DNA of 64,000 nucleotides from Saussurea involucrata (lineage: Eukaryota > Streptophyta > Magnoliopsida > Asterales > Asteraceae): contig CM066321.1 of the NCBI GenBank assembly GCA_033807775.1, forward strand, positions 44,492,850-44,556,849, written 5' to 3'. Shown piece after piece: positions 45,149-55,963 of the stretch (positions are counted from its first letter, which is position 1; each line of letters starts with the position of its first letter). Under the pieces are notes generated by a model. It ran no database searches. It had not been told where the DNA came from and was given only the letters and a program-made list of their open reading frames with translations. A program made the translations under genes and the position numbers.

Positions 45149-48100
45149 ATGCCACGGCGACAACTCGAACATTTGGTTCCAATAGATCTCGAAATAGAAA
45201 AAACGTTGCGAAAAACACGAAGAAGCAAGAAAACAAATCGACAACCTCCTGTGATCCCCACTGTGAACATGGCTGCAGTACCGCCACCTATAGTGGAGAC
45301 CACAATCACGATTGCCGATAACAAAGATCGAAAAATACGGGACTATGCTACTTCCGGAGTTGGTGATTTAAGCTCCGGAATTTTGAGACCCAATATTGTT
45401 GCAACGCATTTTGAACTCAAACCGGTGATGTTTCAAATGATCCAAGCCATGGGTCAATTTGGAGGATCGCCATCTGAGGATCCGCACTCGCACTTAAAAT
45501 CTTTTTTAGAAATGACCGATTCCTTTCAATTGCAAGGTGTTAGTGATGAGGCATTAAGACTAAGGCTTTTCCCTTTTTCATTAAGGGACAAAGCAAAATC
45601 TTGGCTGAACGCACATGCACCTCACTCGATAACCACTTGGCAAGAACTTGCCGATAGATTTTTGCAAAAATACTTTCCTCCAACAAGGAATGTTAGATTT
45701 CGAAATGATATAATTTTATTTAGGCAAGAGGAAGATGAGGCTGTTTCGGATGCATGGGAACGATTTAAAGATTTACTTCGAAAGTGCCCACATCATGGCA
45801 TCCCACATTGCATCCAATTGGAGACCTTTTACAATGGTCTTTCCAATGCAGCCAAAATCATCTTAGATGCAACAGCCGGTGGAACATTTACGAGCATGAC
45901 TTACAACGAAGGATATCAAATCTTAGAAAAAGTGTCCAACAACAATACCGAATGGTCAAATCCGAGAGCACCCATGTCTAAGACCAACACCATAGATTCC
46001 GAAGCACTCAAAACCATGAATGCACAATTAGTGGCCTTGACAAAAATCGTTTTAAATCAAAATCGAGGCCAAGTCAATTCCGCAACCCATCTCGCTGATA
46101 ACTGCTCCCTTTGTGGAGAGGAGCATGTTTTCGACTATTGTCCAGCAAACCCCGAATCTGTTAATGTCATAGGGACCAACCAAAGGAACAACCCTTATTC
46201 GCAGACTTATAACCCAGGTTGGAGAAATCATCCGAATTTCTCTTGGTCCGGTAATCAAGGACTCCAACCCCAAGGACCGAGTCACATCCAGCAAAGACCA
46301 TACAATCCCCCGGGATTTCAGCAACATCACAGTGGGCAATCCCCACATCACAGTGGGCAGTCCCCACAACCATACCAACCACGATCCAACCAACCAGCTG
46401 AGGCTCAACAATCGATCGAGTCGATTCTCAAAGGTTTTATGAATCAAACCCAAGCAGCCATTAGGAATATAGAGACCCAAGTAGGACAGCTAGCCGTTGA
46501 AGTTAAGAATAGACCACCAGGAACGTTACCGAGTGATACCGAGCAAGCTAGAGTGATAGGAAAAGGACTAGAACATGTCAAATCCATAACTTTAAGGAGT
46601 GGAAAGGATCTGAAAAATATCATTTTTGAATCTGATGATTCGCCTCAAAAACCCATTGTGAGCACCACAGTGGGCACTCCTCAAGTCACTGTGATCCCCA
46701 CAGTGGGGACCGACATCCCTGACCTTCCCACTTTTGGACCTGTCCCAAAGACTACTGTTCCAAAGCCAATACCACAGCAAACTCAGATTGACCCACGAAA
46801 CATTCCATTTCCTCAAAGAATGAAGCCTAAAAATGTCGATGTTCAGTTTAAAAAATTCTTAGACATTTTTAAGCAACTTCACATTAACATACCCTTGGTA
46901 GAAGCTCTCGAGCAGATGCCAAGCTATGTTAAATTCTTAAAAGATATTTTGAACAAAAAGAGGAAGTTGGGTGAATTTGAAACTGTGGCTTTGACCGAAG
47001 AATGTAGTGCCCTCCTAACAAGCAAGATTCCACCTAAGTTGAAAGACCCGGGTAGTTTCACCATTCCATGCATTATAGGAGGACAAGAAGTAGGCCAAGC
47101 ACTCTGTGATTTAGGAGCTAGTGTCAACTTGATGCCTTTGTCCATTTTTAACAAGTTAGGGATTGGAGAGGCTAGACCCACAACCGTGACATTACAACTA
47201 GCCGACCGATCCATTGCCTACCCCAAGGGAAAAATAGAAGACGTTTTGGTCCAAGTGGATAAATTTATCTTCCCCGCCGATTTTCTTGTTTTAGATTATG
47301 AGGCCGATAAAGAAATCCCAATCATCTTAGGACGTCCGTTTCTTGCAACCGGACGTACTTTGATCGATGTGCACAAAGGAGAACTCACGATGCGAGTTAA
47401 TGACCAAGAGGTAACTTTTAATGTTTTCAAATCTCTCAAATATATAGACACCGAAGATTGTTTTGCCTTAAGTTCGATTTATGAAACCCACAATTTTGGC
47501 AATTTGCCCACAGTGGGGAGTATAGTTCCCACAGTGGGGATTGACAGTGAGCACTCTGAATCAGAGAGTAATGACACTTTTAAGGATGAGTGTAATAAAA
47601 TGGTTGCAGCTTTTGAACCTCTGGACTTCAAAGATAGAGATGTTCAATCCCCTTCAATAGAACAACCTCCCGAGTTAGAGCTTAAACCATTGCCTTCCCA
47701 TTTAAAGTATGCTTATCTAGCTAAGGATAATAAACTTCCCGTCATTATCTCTTCCAAACTTAGTGAGAAACAAGAACAACTTCTGATTGATTTGTTGATA
47801 AAGCATAAGGGAGCAATTGGTTGGACCATAGCGGACATTCGAGGGATTAGCCCCTCTTTATGTCAACATAAGATTAACTTGGAGAGTGACCACCCGGGGA
47901 AAGTCCAACCCCAAAGAAGGTTGAACCCCATCATGAAGGGGGTAGTTAAGAAAGAAGTCTTGAAATGGTTAGATGCCGGTATTATCTATCCCATTGCCAG
48001 TAGTAGTTGGGTGAGCCCCGTTCAATGTGTCCCTAAAAAGGGAGGAACAACAGTGGTCAGAAATGAAAAGAACGAACTCATTCCAACTAGGACTGTTACG

Positions 48101-50587
48101 GGATGGAGAATATGCATGGACTATAGGCAACTGAATCTAGCAACAAAGAAAGACCATTTCCCGTTACCTTTTATTGATCAAATGCTTGATAGATTAGCGG
48201 GAAAGGAATTTTATTGTTTTCTAGATGGATACTCCGGATATAACCAAATCCACATCGCACCCGAAGACCAAGAAAAGACCACCTTTACTTGTCCATATGG
48301 TACTTTTGCATTCCGGAGAATGCCTTTTGGTTTATGTAATGCTCCCGCTACTTTTCAACGCTGTATGATGGCCATTTTTACTGATATGATAGAAGATACC
48401 ATAGAAGTTTTTATGGACGATTTTTCTGTGATCGGCACATCATTTGATAACTGTTTGAGGAATCTAGAAAAAAGTTTGGTGAGATGTGAAACCCACGACC
48501 TTATTCTAAATTGGGAAAAATGTCATTTCATGGTCGAAGAGGGCATCGTTTTGGGTCATCTTGTGTCGAAAAAGGGTTTGGAAGTTGATGAAGCAAAACT
48601 AGAAGTAATCTCCCAACTTCCCGAGCCCACAACGGTAAAAGGCATTCGCAGTTTTTTAGGTCACGCAGGTTTCTATAGGAGGTTCATAAAAGATTTTTCC
48701 AAAATAACTAAACCCCTATGTAACCTGCTGCAACATGAAAGAGAGTTTGTTTTTACCAAAGAATGTAGAAACGCATTTGAAATAATCAAAAATGCCTTAG
48801 TTACTGCACCCATAGTAACCACTCCTGACTGGTCACTCCCATTTGAAGTCATGTGTGACGCCAGCGATTGGGCTATAGGTGCAGTACTAGGCCAACGAAA
48901 AGATAAGATTTTTCATCCAATATACTATGCAAGCAAGACTTTGATCGAGGCTCAAATCAACTACACTGTAACCGAAAAAGAACTACTTGCAGTAGTTTTT
49001 GCTTTTGATCGTTTCAGGTCTTACTTAATTGGAGCAAAGGTCATATTACACACCGATCACGCAGCCATCAAATATTTGATCAACAAGGCTGACTCTAAAC
49101 CGAGGTTGATCAGATGGGTGCTGTTGCTGCAGGAATTTGACCTCCAGATCGTCGACAGAAAAGGAACAAGCAATCAGGTTGCTGATCATCTGTCCAGGCT
49201 CGAGAAGACAGTGGGCACTGTTGACCCCACTCCTGACCCCACTCCGGTAAAAGAAACTTTTCCCGATGAACAATTATTATCTGCGCAACATCATAATGAA
49301 ACTCCTTGGTATGCTGATATTGCAAACTTTTTAGCAAGTGGACTTAAGCCCCACGGGATGAGTGGACAACCATTCAAGAAATTTTTACACGACACACGAC
49401 AATACGTTTGGGACGATCCCTTCTTGTACAAGATAGGGGCGGACCAAATATTAAGGCGTTGTGTCCATGGGAGTGAACAACATCAAGTACTCCATGGTTG
49501 TCACACATCCCACTACGGTGGCCACTTCGGTGGAAACCGTACCGCAGCAAAAATTTTGCAAAGTGGATTCTTTTGGCCCACTGTTTTTAAAGACTCATTT
49601 GAATTCGCGAAAAATTGTGAGCAATGTCAACGTACGGGGAATATATCGCAAAGAAATGAAATGCCTCTTAACAACATTCTAGAGGTCGAACTTTTTGATG
49701 TATGGGGGATAGATTTTATGGGACCTTTTCCAAATTCCAACAATAACTTTTACATCTTGGTTGCGGTAGATTATGTTTCAAAATGGGTAGAAGCCATTGC
49801 TTGTCACTCCAATGATGCTAACACTGTGGTGAAGTTCTTACACAAAAATATATTCACTCGCTTCGGAACACCACGAGCATTAATTAGTGACGAAGGCACC
49901 CATTTTGTAAACAAAGTCATGGCCTCGGTTCTTGCTAAATATGATATTCATCATAGAGTGGCCACCGCATACCACCCACAAACCAATGGGTTGGCCGAGC
50001 TTTCAAATCGTGAGATCAAGGGAATTTTGGAAAAAGTTGTTAAGCCACACCGTAAAGATTGGTCAATCAAACTCGATGATGCTCTTTGGGCCTATCGAAC
50101 AGCCTATAAAACTCCTCTGGGAATGTCTCCATTCAAATTAGTTTTTGGCAAAGCTTGCCATTTACCGATTGAATTAGAGCACAAGGCGTTCTGGGCCCTT
50201 AAAGAGCTTAACATGAGTGAGGATGCCGCGGGAATCAAAAGGAGTCTGCAAATACATGAGCTAGAGGAGTTGCGATATCACTCCTATGAGAATGCAAAGT
50301 TGTACAAGGAAAAGACCAAGATGTGGCACGATCGTCGAATCAACCATAGGGAGTTCATGGAAGGACAACAGGTACTATTGTTCAATTCCCGTCTCAAACT
50401 CTTTCCAGGTAAACTTAAATCAAGATGGACGGGACCATACACCATTGTCAAGGTGAGTCCTTTCGGAACAGTGGAGTTGAAATCCCCACAATCGGGTCAA
50501 ACCTTTAAAGTCAATGGGCAAAGGGTAAAGCATTTTTTGCATGAAAGTGCCCACATCCCTGCCCACTCTCCGCCTCGCTATGGTTAG
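45149..50587 (+). CDS. gag-pol: Athila-2 gag-pol polyprotein, intact (1812 residues)
   Basis: Single open frame from the first ATG after the PBS. Gag domain about residues 80-260. A CX2CX3HX4C zinc finger lies near residue 325. A Gln/Pro/His-rich linker follows. Aspartic protease: DLGA near residue 653 and IILGRPFL near 730. RT about 930-1130 with FMDD near 1089, in place of the commoner YVDD/YIDD. RNase H from MCDASDWAIG near 1235. Integrase: HHCC finger near 1455-1500, first D in WGIDFMGPF near 1520, second D in ISDEGTHF near 1578, E in NGLAELSN near 1615, and a basic C-terminus. It carries out particle formation, reverse transcription and integration. Linkers contain repeated PTVG residues, coded by the CACAGTGGGG word. 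Confidence 0.97.
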   Translation: MPRRQLEHLVPIDLEIEKTLRKTRRSKKTNRQPPVIPTVNMAAVPPPIVETTITIADNKDRKIRDYATSGVGDLSSGILRPNIVATHFELKPVMFQMIQAMGQFGGSPSEDPHSHLKSFLEMTDSFQLQGVSDEALRLRLFPFSLRDKAKSWLNAHAPHSITTWQELADRFLQKYFPPTRNVRFRNDIILFRQEEDEAVSDAWERFKDLLRKCPHHGIPHCIQLETFYNGLSNAAKIILDATAGGTFTSMTYNEGYQILEKVSNNNTEWSNPRAPMSKTNTIDSEALKTMNAQLVALTKIVLNQNRGQVNSATHLADNCSLCGEEHVFDYCPANPESVNVIGTNQRNNPYSQTYNPGWRNHPNFSWSGNQGLQPQGPSHIQQRPYNPPGFQQHHSGQSPHHSGQSPQPYQPRSNQPAEAQQSIESILKGFMNQTQAAIRNIETQVGQLAVEVKNRPPGTLPSDTEQARVIGKGLEHVKSITLRSGKDLKNIIFESDDSPQKPIVSTTVGTPQVTVIPTVGTDIPDLPTFGPVPKTTVPKPIPQQTQIDPRNIPFPQRMKPKNVDVQFKKFLDIFKQLHINIPLVEALEQMPSYVKFLKDILNKKRKLGEFETVALTEECSALLTSKIPPKLKDPGSFTIPCIIGGQEVGQALCDLGASVNLMPLSIFNKLGIGEARPTTVTLQLADRSIAYPKGKIEDVLVQVDKFIFPADFLVLDYEADKEIPIILGRPFLATGRTLIDVHKGELTMRVNDQEVTFNVFKSLKYIDTEDCFALSSIYETHNFGNLPTVGSIVPTVGIDSEHSESESNDTFKDECNKMVAAFEPLDFKDRDVQSPSIEQPPELELKPLPSHLKYAYLAKDNKLPVIISSKLSEKQEQLLIDLLIKHKGAIGWTIADIRGISPSLCQHKINLESDHPGKVQPQRRLNPIMKGVVKKEVLKWLDAGIIYPIASSSWVSPVQCVPKKGGTTVVRNEKNELIPTRTVTGWRICMDYRQLNLATKKDHFPLPFIDQMLDRLAGKEFYCFLDGYSGYNQIHIAPEDQEKTTFTCPYGTFAFRRMPFGLCNAPATFQRCMMAIFTDMIEDTIEVFMDDFSVIGTSFDNCLRNLEKSLVRCETHDLILNWEKCHFMVEEGIVLGHLVSKKGLEVDEAKLEVISQLPEPTTVKGIRSFLGHAGFYRRFIKDFSKITKPLCNLLQHEREFVFTKECRNAFEIIKNALVTAPIVTTPDWSLPFEVMCDASDWAIGAVLGQRKDKIFHPIYYASKTLIEAQINYTVTEKELLAVVFAFDRFRSYLIGAKVILHTDHAAIKYLINKADSKPRLIRWVLLLQEFDLQIVDRKGTSNQVADHLSRLEKTVGTVDPTPDPTPVKETFPDEQLLSAQHHNETPWYADIANFLASGLKPHGMSGQPFKKFLHDTRQYVWDDPFLYKIGADQILRRCVHGSEQHQVLHGCHTSHYGGHFGGNRTAAKILQSGFFWPTVFKDSFEFAKNCEQCQRTGNISQRNEMPLNNILEVELFDVWGIDFMGPFPNSNNNFYILVAVDYVSKWVEAIACHSNDANTVVKFLHKNIFTRFGTPRALISDEGTHFVNKVMASVLAKYDIHHRVATAYHPQTNGLAELSNREIKGILEKVVKPHRKDWSIKLDDALWAYRTAYKTPLGMSPFKLVFGKACHLPIELEHKAFWALKELNMSEDAAGIKRSLQIHELEELRYHSYENAKLYKEKTKMWHDRRINHREFMEGQQVLLFNSRLKLFPGKLKSRWTGPYTIVKVSPFGTVELKSPQSGQTFKVNGQRVKHFLHESAHIPAHSPPRYG

Positions 50588-50985
50588 AGAAATTCACAAA
50601 CCGTTTGTAAATATTTTATTTCACTTATTTGTTGTCTTTTTATTATTTTTGGTCTTTTTAATTCTGCATGGTAGTTTGTTTTAATGTGTGTAGAAGAACG
50701 TGCCACCTTTTGAAGAAAAATCAAGGAAAGTACTTTGCAGTGGGGAAGGCTCAGGTCACTGCGCTCCCCACTCCCCACCTGACGAATGAAAGGACTATTT
50801 TTGGGGCCCAATGCTGACAAGCTTTCACCTTTTGCTGCCATCAAGTCTACTTTTAGGCCATGGTGTCATAGTTCATCATTTCCCAAGCAAAGCTATCATT
50901 GTCAATCCTCTCCCTCTCTCCTAAAACCGGCGGTTTCCCCCCAATTTTAAAAAGAAAACATTTCCAAAAACCACCTTAACCTCCT
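50588..50985 (+). other. Athila-2 spacer between gag-pol and third ORF
   Basis: Identical in layout to the copy 1 spacer, non-coding, with the same CAGTGGGG words near 50738-50780. Confidence 0.6.
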
Positions 50986-53139
50986 TTGCTTCCAAAATTT
51001 ACCCAACAAACTTTCTCTTCTTCATTTCTCTCTCTACGAAAAACCCACCAGCAAAACCCTTCCAAAACCCTAAAAATGGCAAGAACCAAGAGAATGAACA
51101 CCAACCCCGATGCACTCACACGTGCGGCCGTCCGCCGCAGGACCGCCGAGGAACAACCACCGGAAGCCGTCACCAATGACCTGAACGAACCGCCACCGGT
51201 CTCCGGCGAAAACCCGATCATCTCCGGTGCAGCCGACGAGGGTTCTTCAAAGCACGAAAGCCCAAAAGCTACTTCATCATCGCAAGTCTCAGACAACAGT
51301 ATCACCCATTTCGAGACCGAGACACTTCTAGCCGAAGAAGAAGAGAGACGGTTAGCAGAGGAGTTCAAACAGAAAATGGAAGCCATTAGAAAAAGAAAGG
51401 AAGAGGTCGAGAGGAGGCGTCGAGAGGAAGAAGAAAGAATCAGAAAGGAGGAAGAAGAAAGAATCAGAAAGGAAGAAAGATTAAAAAGAGAGGAGGAAGA
51501 GAGATTGAGGAGGGAAGAAGCCGCAAGATTGGCTAGAGAGGAGGAGGAGCGATTGAAAGAGGAAGAACGAAAGAAAGATGAAGAAGCAAGGATATTCGAG
51601 CAGAAAAAGAAACAAGCAGAGGAGGAGTGTTTGGCTCGTGAGGAAGAAGAAAGACAGAAGAAGATTAAGGAGCAGGCTCAGACATTAGACATTCCCCAGA
51701 ACAAAAATGCTGATAGTGTGGAGGATGTCCACACCACTGCCCACAGTGAAGAAACCCCAACCAGAGCACTCCAGAGGAACAGGGGAATGGTTACACGATC
51801 TGGTGCATCCAAGAAGGCATCGTCTGCAAAACCGAAAAGAAAAGCGTCGAGGAAAGGTAAGGGTATCGAACCCTCTTTAAGTTCTTCTTCTAGTGATACT
51901 AATACGGGGAGTGAACAAAACCTTTCTGAAAATCCACATCTGTCCACTGTGGGGACTGCTCATGCCCCCAGTGGGATACCGAGGCAATTCACTTCCCCAG
52001 CTGCTAGAACCCACTTTGAGTGTATTTGCACTCGGAAGTTGAATTTAGAGAGGGGTTTCGACCCCGACTTTGTAGAAGCAAATCCCTTTGTCAAAGATAA
52101 ACTTGTAGCGCAAGATTGGGCAACCATTGCCACTGCCAATCGCCGCGCTAATGCATCATTAGTCCGAGAATTTTATGCTGAGGCCTCCCAAGCCAAAGAA
52201 TCATTTGTTAAGATCAGAGGAAAGGTTGTGGACTTTACTCCAGGCAATATAAACCGAGTGTTAGGTAGAGGAGCTCCGGAACCTTGTGCTTTCGGACAGT
52301 TCCTGGCAAAGATGACTCCGGCTGATGAGGAATTGATTTTAAAAGAAATAGCAGTTGAGGGAAGGCCATGGAATCAGGATGGCCAAAGAAGGTGTCTATA
52401 TGCTGGCAGCCTCACCACTGAGGCTGCTGTGTGGTTCCAATTCCTAAGGGCCTCGGTGGCCCCAACATCGCACGACACGACTCTCTCCATGCATAAGTGT
52501 ACCATGCTTTACTGCGTTCTCACTAAAAAGAAGATCAATCTGGGAATCATAATGCATGGTGCCATCCATCAGGCCAGAACACGAACCAAGGTAATCCTAC
52601 CCCTTCCTTGCCTTATTACACTATTGCTAATAGATGCCGGAGTGCCCACAGCTGAAGAGGACCAGTGGATCATTTCCACGAAAAACATCAGTATTCAGAC
52701 AATTAAGAAGATGAGAAGAGAGATAGGAGGCCCGTCTGTTGAGCCTGCCCAGGTACAGCCCAATGTGCGAATAGCCGACGAGCACATAGTGGGCACTGAA
52801 GTGTCCACTGTGGGGAAGAAGGGTACCCCACTCCATTCAACCGAGGCCGGATCATCAAGCAACCAAATGGGAGAGATTTTGGCAGCTTTAAAGAAGCTCA
52901 CATACAGGATCGAGTTGCTGGAAAGTGAGCAGCGATATCAGAACCGGGCCACGCAGAAATTTTGGATGTATACAAGAGAACGAGATGAGGTGACGGGCCT
53001 GATGATGAAAGAGGCCAACCCAATGCTAGCTGCTCAGCTCCCAGATTTTCCTGAGGATATTTGCCCAACCAATGCCAGTGATGACGAGTTTGAAGAGGAT
53101 GATGCGGATCTGTCACCGCAAGCCACCCAAACCCCGTGA
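50986..53139 (+). CDS. Athila-2 third ORF, intact (717 residues)
   Basis: Same architecture as copy 1: basic start (second ATG at 51076), charged coiled coil, Ser-rich basic linker, globular plant-transposon-protein domain from about residue 343, hydrophobic segment, acidic tail. It is two residues shorter through a 6-bp loss in the coiled-coil repeats near 51470. Around 53040-53108 the acidic tail is diverged from copy 1 by 17 differences in 66 bases, mostly at third codon positions, while neighbouring sequence is almost identical. Both copies keep the frame open, which argues for a selected function. No envelope-like signal peptide is visible. Confidence 0.88.
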   Translation: MLPKFTQQTFSSSFLSLRKTHQQNPSKTLKMARTKRMNTNPDALTRAAVRRRTAEEQPPEAVTNDLNEPPPVSGENPIISGAADEGSSKHESPKATSSSQVSDNSITHFETETLLAEEEERRLAEEFKQKMEAIRKRKEEVERRRREEEERIRKEEEERIRKEERLKREEEERLRREEAARLAREEEERLKEEERKKDEEARIFEQKKKQAEEECLAREEEERQKKIKEQAQTLDIPQNKNADSVEDVHTTAHSEETPTRALQRNRGMVTRSGASKKASSAKPKRKASRKGKGIEPSLSSSSSDTNTGSEQNLSENPHLSTVGTAHAPSGIPRQFTSPAARTHFECICTRKLNLERGFDPDFVEANPFVKDKLVAQDWATIATANRRANASLVREFYAEASQAKESFVKIRGKVVDFTPGNINRVLGRGAPEPCAFGQFLAKMTPADEELILKEIAVEGRPWNQDGQRRCLYAGSLTTEAAVWFQFLRASVAPTSHDTTLSMHKCTMLYCVLTKKKINLGIIMHGAIHQARTRTKVILPLPCLITLLLIDAGVPTAEEDQWIISTKNISIQTIKKMRREIGGPSVEPAQVQPNVRIADEHIVGTEVSTVGKKGTPLHSTEAGSSSNQMGEILAALKKLTYRIELLESEQRYQNRATQKFWMYTRERDEVTGLMMKEANPMLAAQLPDFPEDICPTNASDDEFEEDDADLSPQATQTP

Positions 53140-54186
53140 ATGGTTTGTTTTAAAACAATGGTTTCGCTCTTTTGCTCACCAAAAACAATTTTATTTTGTT
53201 TGGTTGATCTTTTTGTGCCTATGGCTAGGCATTGACACTATTTGCTGTTTTAACTTTTTAAATATCGATGCATGAAAATCCTACCGGTAGGTAGGTACTT
53301 TTGGGTACTAACATATTGATTGTTTGAATGCTTGTTTGACCTCGTTTCCATTTCAAGGTACAACTTTCGGCTTCCGACTTAAAAGGTCACTTTTGTAAGT
53401 ACAAATCTCAACTTGTCCCGTGAAATGATATAGGCCATTTTTTGCATCCAAACACGATCCTTTTTGTACCCCCAAACCACCACCTTTGTTCATTAATTCA
53501 ATGTCACAGTGGGGACACTGTGAGATTTTAAGTTTGAGGTGGGAACTTCCAGAGTGACCTCCAGTTTGCTCACAGTGAGGACACTGTGAAGTCCAAGTTT
53601 GAGGTGGGTAAGCCGTACCCCCCTCCCAAAAAAAAAAAGAGAAAACACAAAAATACAAAAACAGAAGAAAATCGGAGTAGCACTAACAAAATTGATGGTG
53701 TGCCTTTTCTGGACCATCAAAGTGCTCACTCCCAGAAAAAGATGGTGTGCCTATTCTGGACCATCAGAATACCCACCCTCACAAAAAAAAATAGCCATAC
53801 TCATTATACCCAAATAAAGCCTGAAAGTGTACGTTCTTATCATAGCAAAATACTAAACACCCACTTCTTGAAATAAAAATCTCAAAGCGAGATCTTCGGT
53901 CCATGTTTGGAAATTTTTGCCAAAACCCTTGGGAAAAGATTCAAAGCCATAAACCCTTCAAACCCAAGAAAGCCCTATTGATCAAAAGGTAAACAAGGGA
54001 AAGGTTTCGTCAAACACAAAAGTGAAATTTTCAAGTTTGGAACCGAAGGAAGTATCGAAGGAAGGAGATCAACGCCCATTCAAGTCAAGAAATATGTAAG
54101 TCCCTCAAAGACCTTTTATGCATTGTGTTTCATTTTATTTCTTTCTTTTTATTACTTGGGGACAAGTAATGATTTAAGTTTGAGGT
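53140..54186 (+). other. Athila-2 3' untranslated region
   Basis: Same features as copy 1: two CACAGTG..CACTGTG hairpins (near 53505 and 53571), three AAGTTTGAGGT blocks, the last at the LTR start, and the duplicated TGGTGTGCC..CTGGACCATCA. Small differences from copy 1 cluster near 53280-53480. Confidence 0.7.
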
Positions 54187-55776
54187 TGTGATAACTCTAT
54201 TTTTAGAGTTATTATTTCCATTTATTTTCCACTTTATTTTGTCAATTTTAGCCATTTCACTTCTAAAAACCCCCATTCTTGGTATGATTTACGAAAACGA
54301 GCAAAAGGAGTGAACCATGGTCTTTAATAAATTATTTGGGGAAGTTTTGGGTGTTTTCTCGATTTTTCATCCGCAGTGACGTATACAGTGCCCACTCCGG
54401 TTCCCCACTCTTCGAGCTGATCAAAAAGAAATCAAAAAGAAACTTTTAGTTGGGATCTAATTTTCTGGAGGAGGAAGGTTCATATGGCAGAGAAATGGCT
54501 GGAGAAGTACAAGGTAGTTCTCATTGAAGATAGCATCAAGTACACCTCTTTGTACTTGGAGATTGACTTGGAGAAGGGACCATTGGATAAAAGAATTGCA
54601 CAAGGAGCTGAATTCTGCCACAACTCAGCAGTCTTTACCCATTGGAAGACCCACCTCTTTTGTGTAATACCCAACTCCTTCTCCTAGTATATAAAGGAGC
54701 ACTTGGGTGCCATTAAATGCATGCTTGGTTATCATCCTTGAATACTTTTAGTCTCAAATTCTCTCAACTACCACATTAGCTTTAGTCTTTTATTTACTGC
54801 AGTAACTAGCTTTAATTTTTAGTAATTTACTTTCTTAGTTTAAATTGTAGTTCGTATTACACAGTGCAGGGACGACTTCTCGTTCCCCACTGTGAGCAGT
54901 TAATTCAAGTCACTTTCAGTTTTATTATGTGCAATTCTTCATCTTTTGTTTTCTTTACTTCGGAAATGTTAGGCTAAACATCCTTTGGGATGTAGGAAGG
55001 AGAAGTACCTGGATTTTATCAAAAATGCTTGAGTAATCTTTATACTTAGAATATTTGTTGTTTTGGTCTTTCATTCTCGATATTTACCCAAGGATGCGAA
55101 CAAGCTGATCACTTGCAAGGATCTAAAGTCTAGTTCTTAACTTAGAAATAAGTAGAGCGCAGTGACACGAGCTTGAATGATGCTAGGGGATTCGAAAGAA
55201 TTCTTTTGACACTTACGAAAGTGAGGTCGGCACAGTGAGCTAATCTCTGCCCACTGGAGTAGTAGGCAAGCTAATTTGTGTATTAAAAACACTTAGAGTA
55301 TTTGTCTCTACACATTCCATCGAGGCCTGAAAAGGTCCATTTAGAGATTACCATTGACAAAACAACAAGTACTAAGAGTATGGGATTTTTATCTAACGGT
55401 GTGAGTATTTTGTAACCGGGCTTTTCTAGCGAAAATGTCCACCACGAATACGAGGATCACTCTAAGGACCGAGTATTTGAGATAAAATTTAGGGAAAATC
55501 CAACCTACATTCCTCCTTTTTAGCATTTAGTAAATCGTTTCAAGTAGCTATTTTACCAAACCAAACCAAAGTATTATTTTCCTCTCTATTTGAAACTTGT
55601 AAAAGGAGCTCATAAGAACCGTATTGTCTTGATTGTCCAGTCTCTGTGGATTCGATTCTGGTATTTTACCAACTATTACTTGCTGTAACGATCATAGTGG
55701 ACAGTGTACACTTGCACTTCCCACTGTGGACAGTTTGCAACCCACTGCGATTAAAACACACATTTCGCACGTATCA
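54187..55776 (+). repeat. Athila-2 3' LTR
   Basis: 1590 bp, same ends as the middle LTR; TATA box at 54688-54695. It ends GTATCA at 55776 and is followed directly by the truncated copia F LTR. Confidence 0.95.
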
Positions 55777-55948
55777 GGTAGTTCAGAACTTCTGAACATT
55801 CTTCTGATAACACTTCTCAGAGCTTCTGACTCTTTCTCTCAGAACTCTGACTTCTCTTCTCAGATCTCTGACTCTTTTACTCAGAACATCTGAGTCTTCT
55901 TATCAGATCTTTAACACTTGATTTATTGACAAAACTTCAGATCTAACA
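55777..55948 (-). repeat. Copia F 3' LTR, truncated
   Basis: It starts TGTTAGATCT at 55948 on the minus strand right after the polypurine tract. Only the first 172 bases remain, made largely of TCAGA/TCTGA words. Confidence 0.8.
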
Positions 55949-55963
55949 ATCTCCCCCTTTTTG
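55949..55963 (-). other. Copia F polypurine tract
   Basis: The minus strand reads CAAAAAGGGGGAGAT directly before the LTR start. The aORF stop lies just upstream. Confidence 0.88.

Larger units (their letters stand above)
45047..55776 (+). mobile_element. Athila-type Ty3/Gypsy element 2, complete (with the LTR at 43457)
   Basis: Together with the middle LTR this copy has both LTRs, PBS, intact gag-pol, intact third ORF and 3' region. Two 1590-bp LTRs differing at about three sites and unbroken ORFs make it the most recently active-looking element in the window. No matching target duplication can be checked, because the left neighbour is copy 1. Confidence 0.93.

Noticed and set aside
34314..55776. 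Athila tandem as a pure assembly duplication
   Set aside because: The copies differ at many positions, including a nonsense codon, a 6-bp indel and a diverged patch, so they are separate sequences; order still needs read support.
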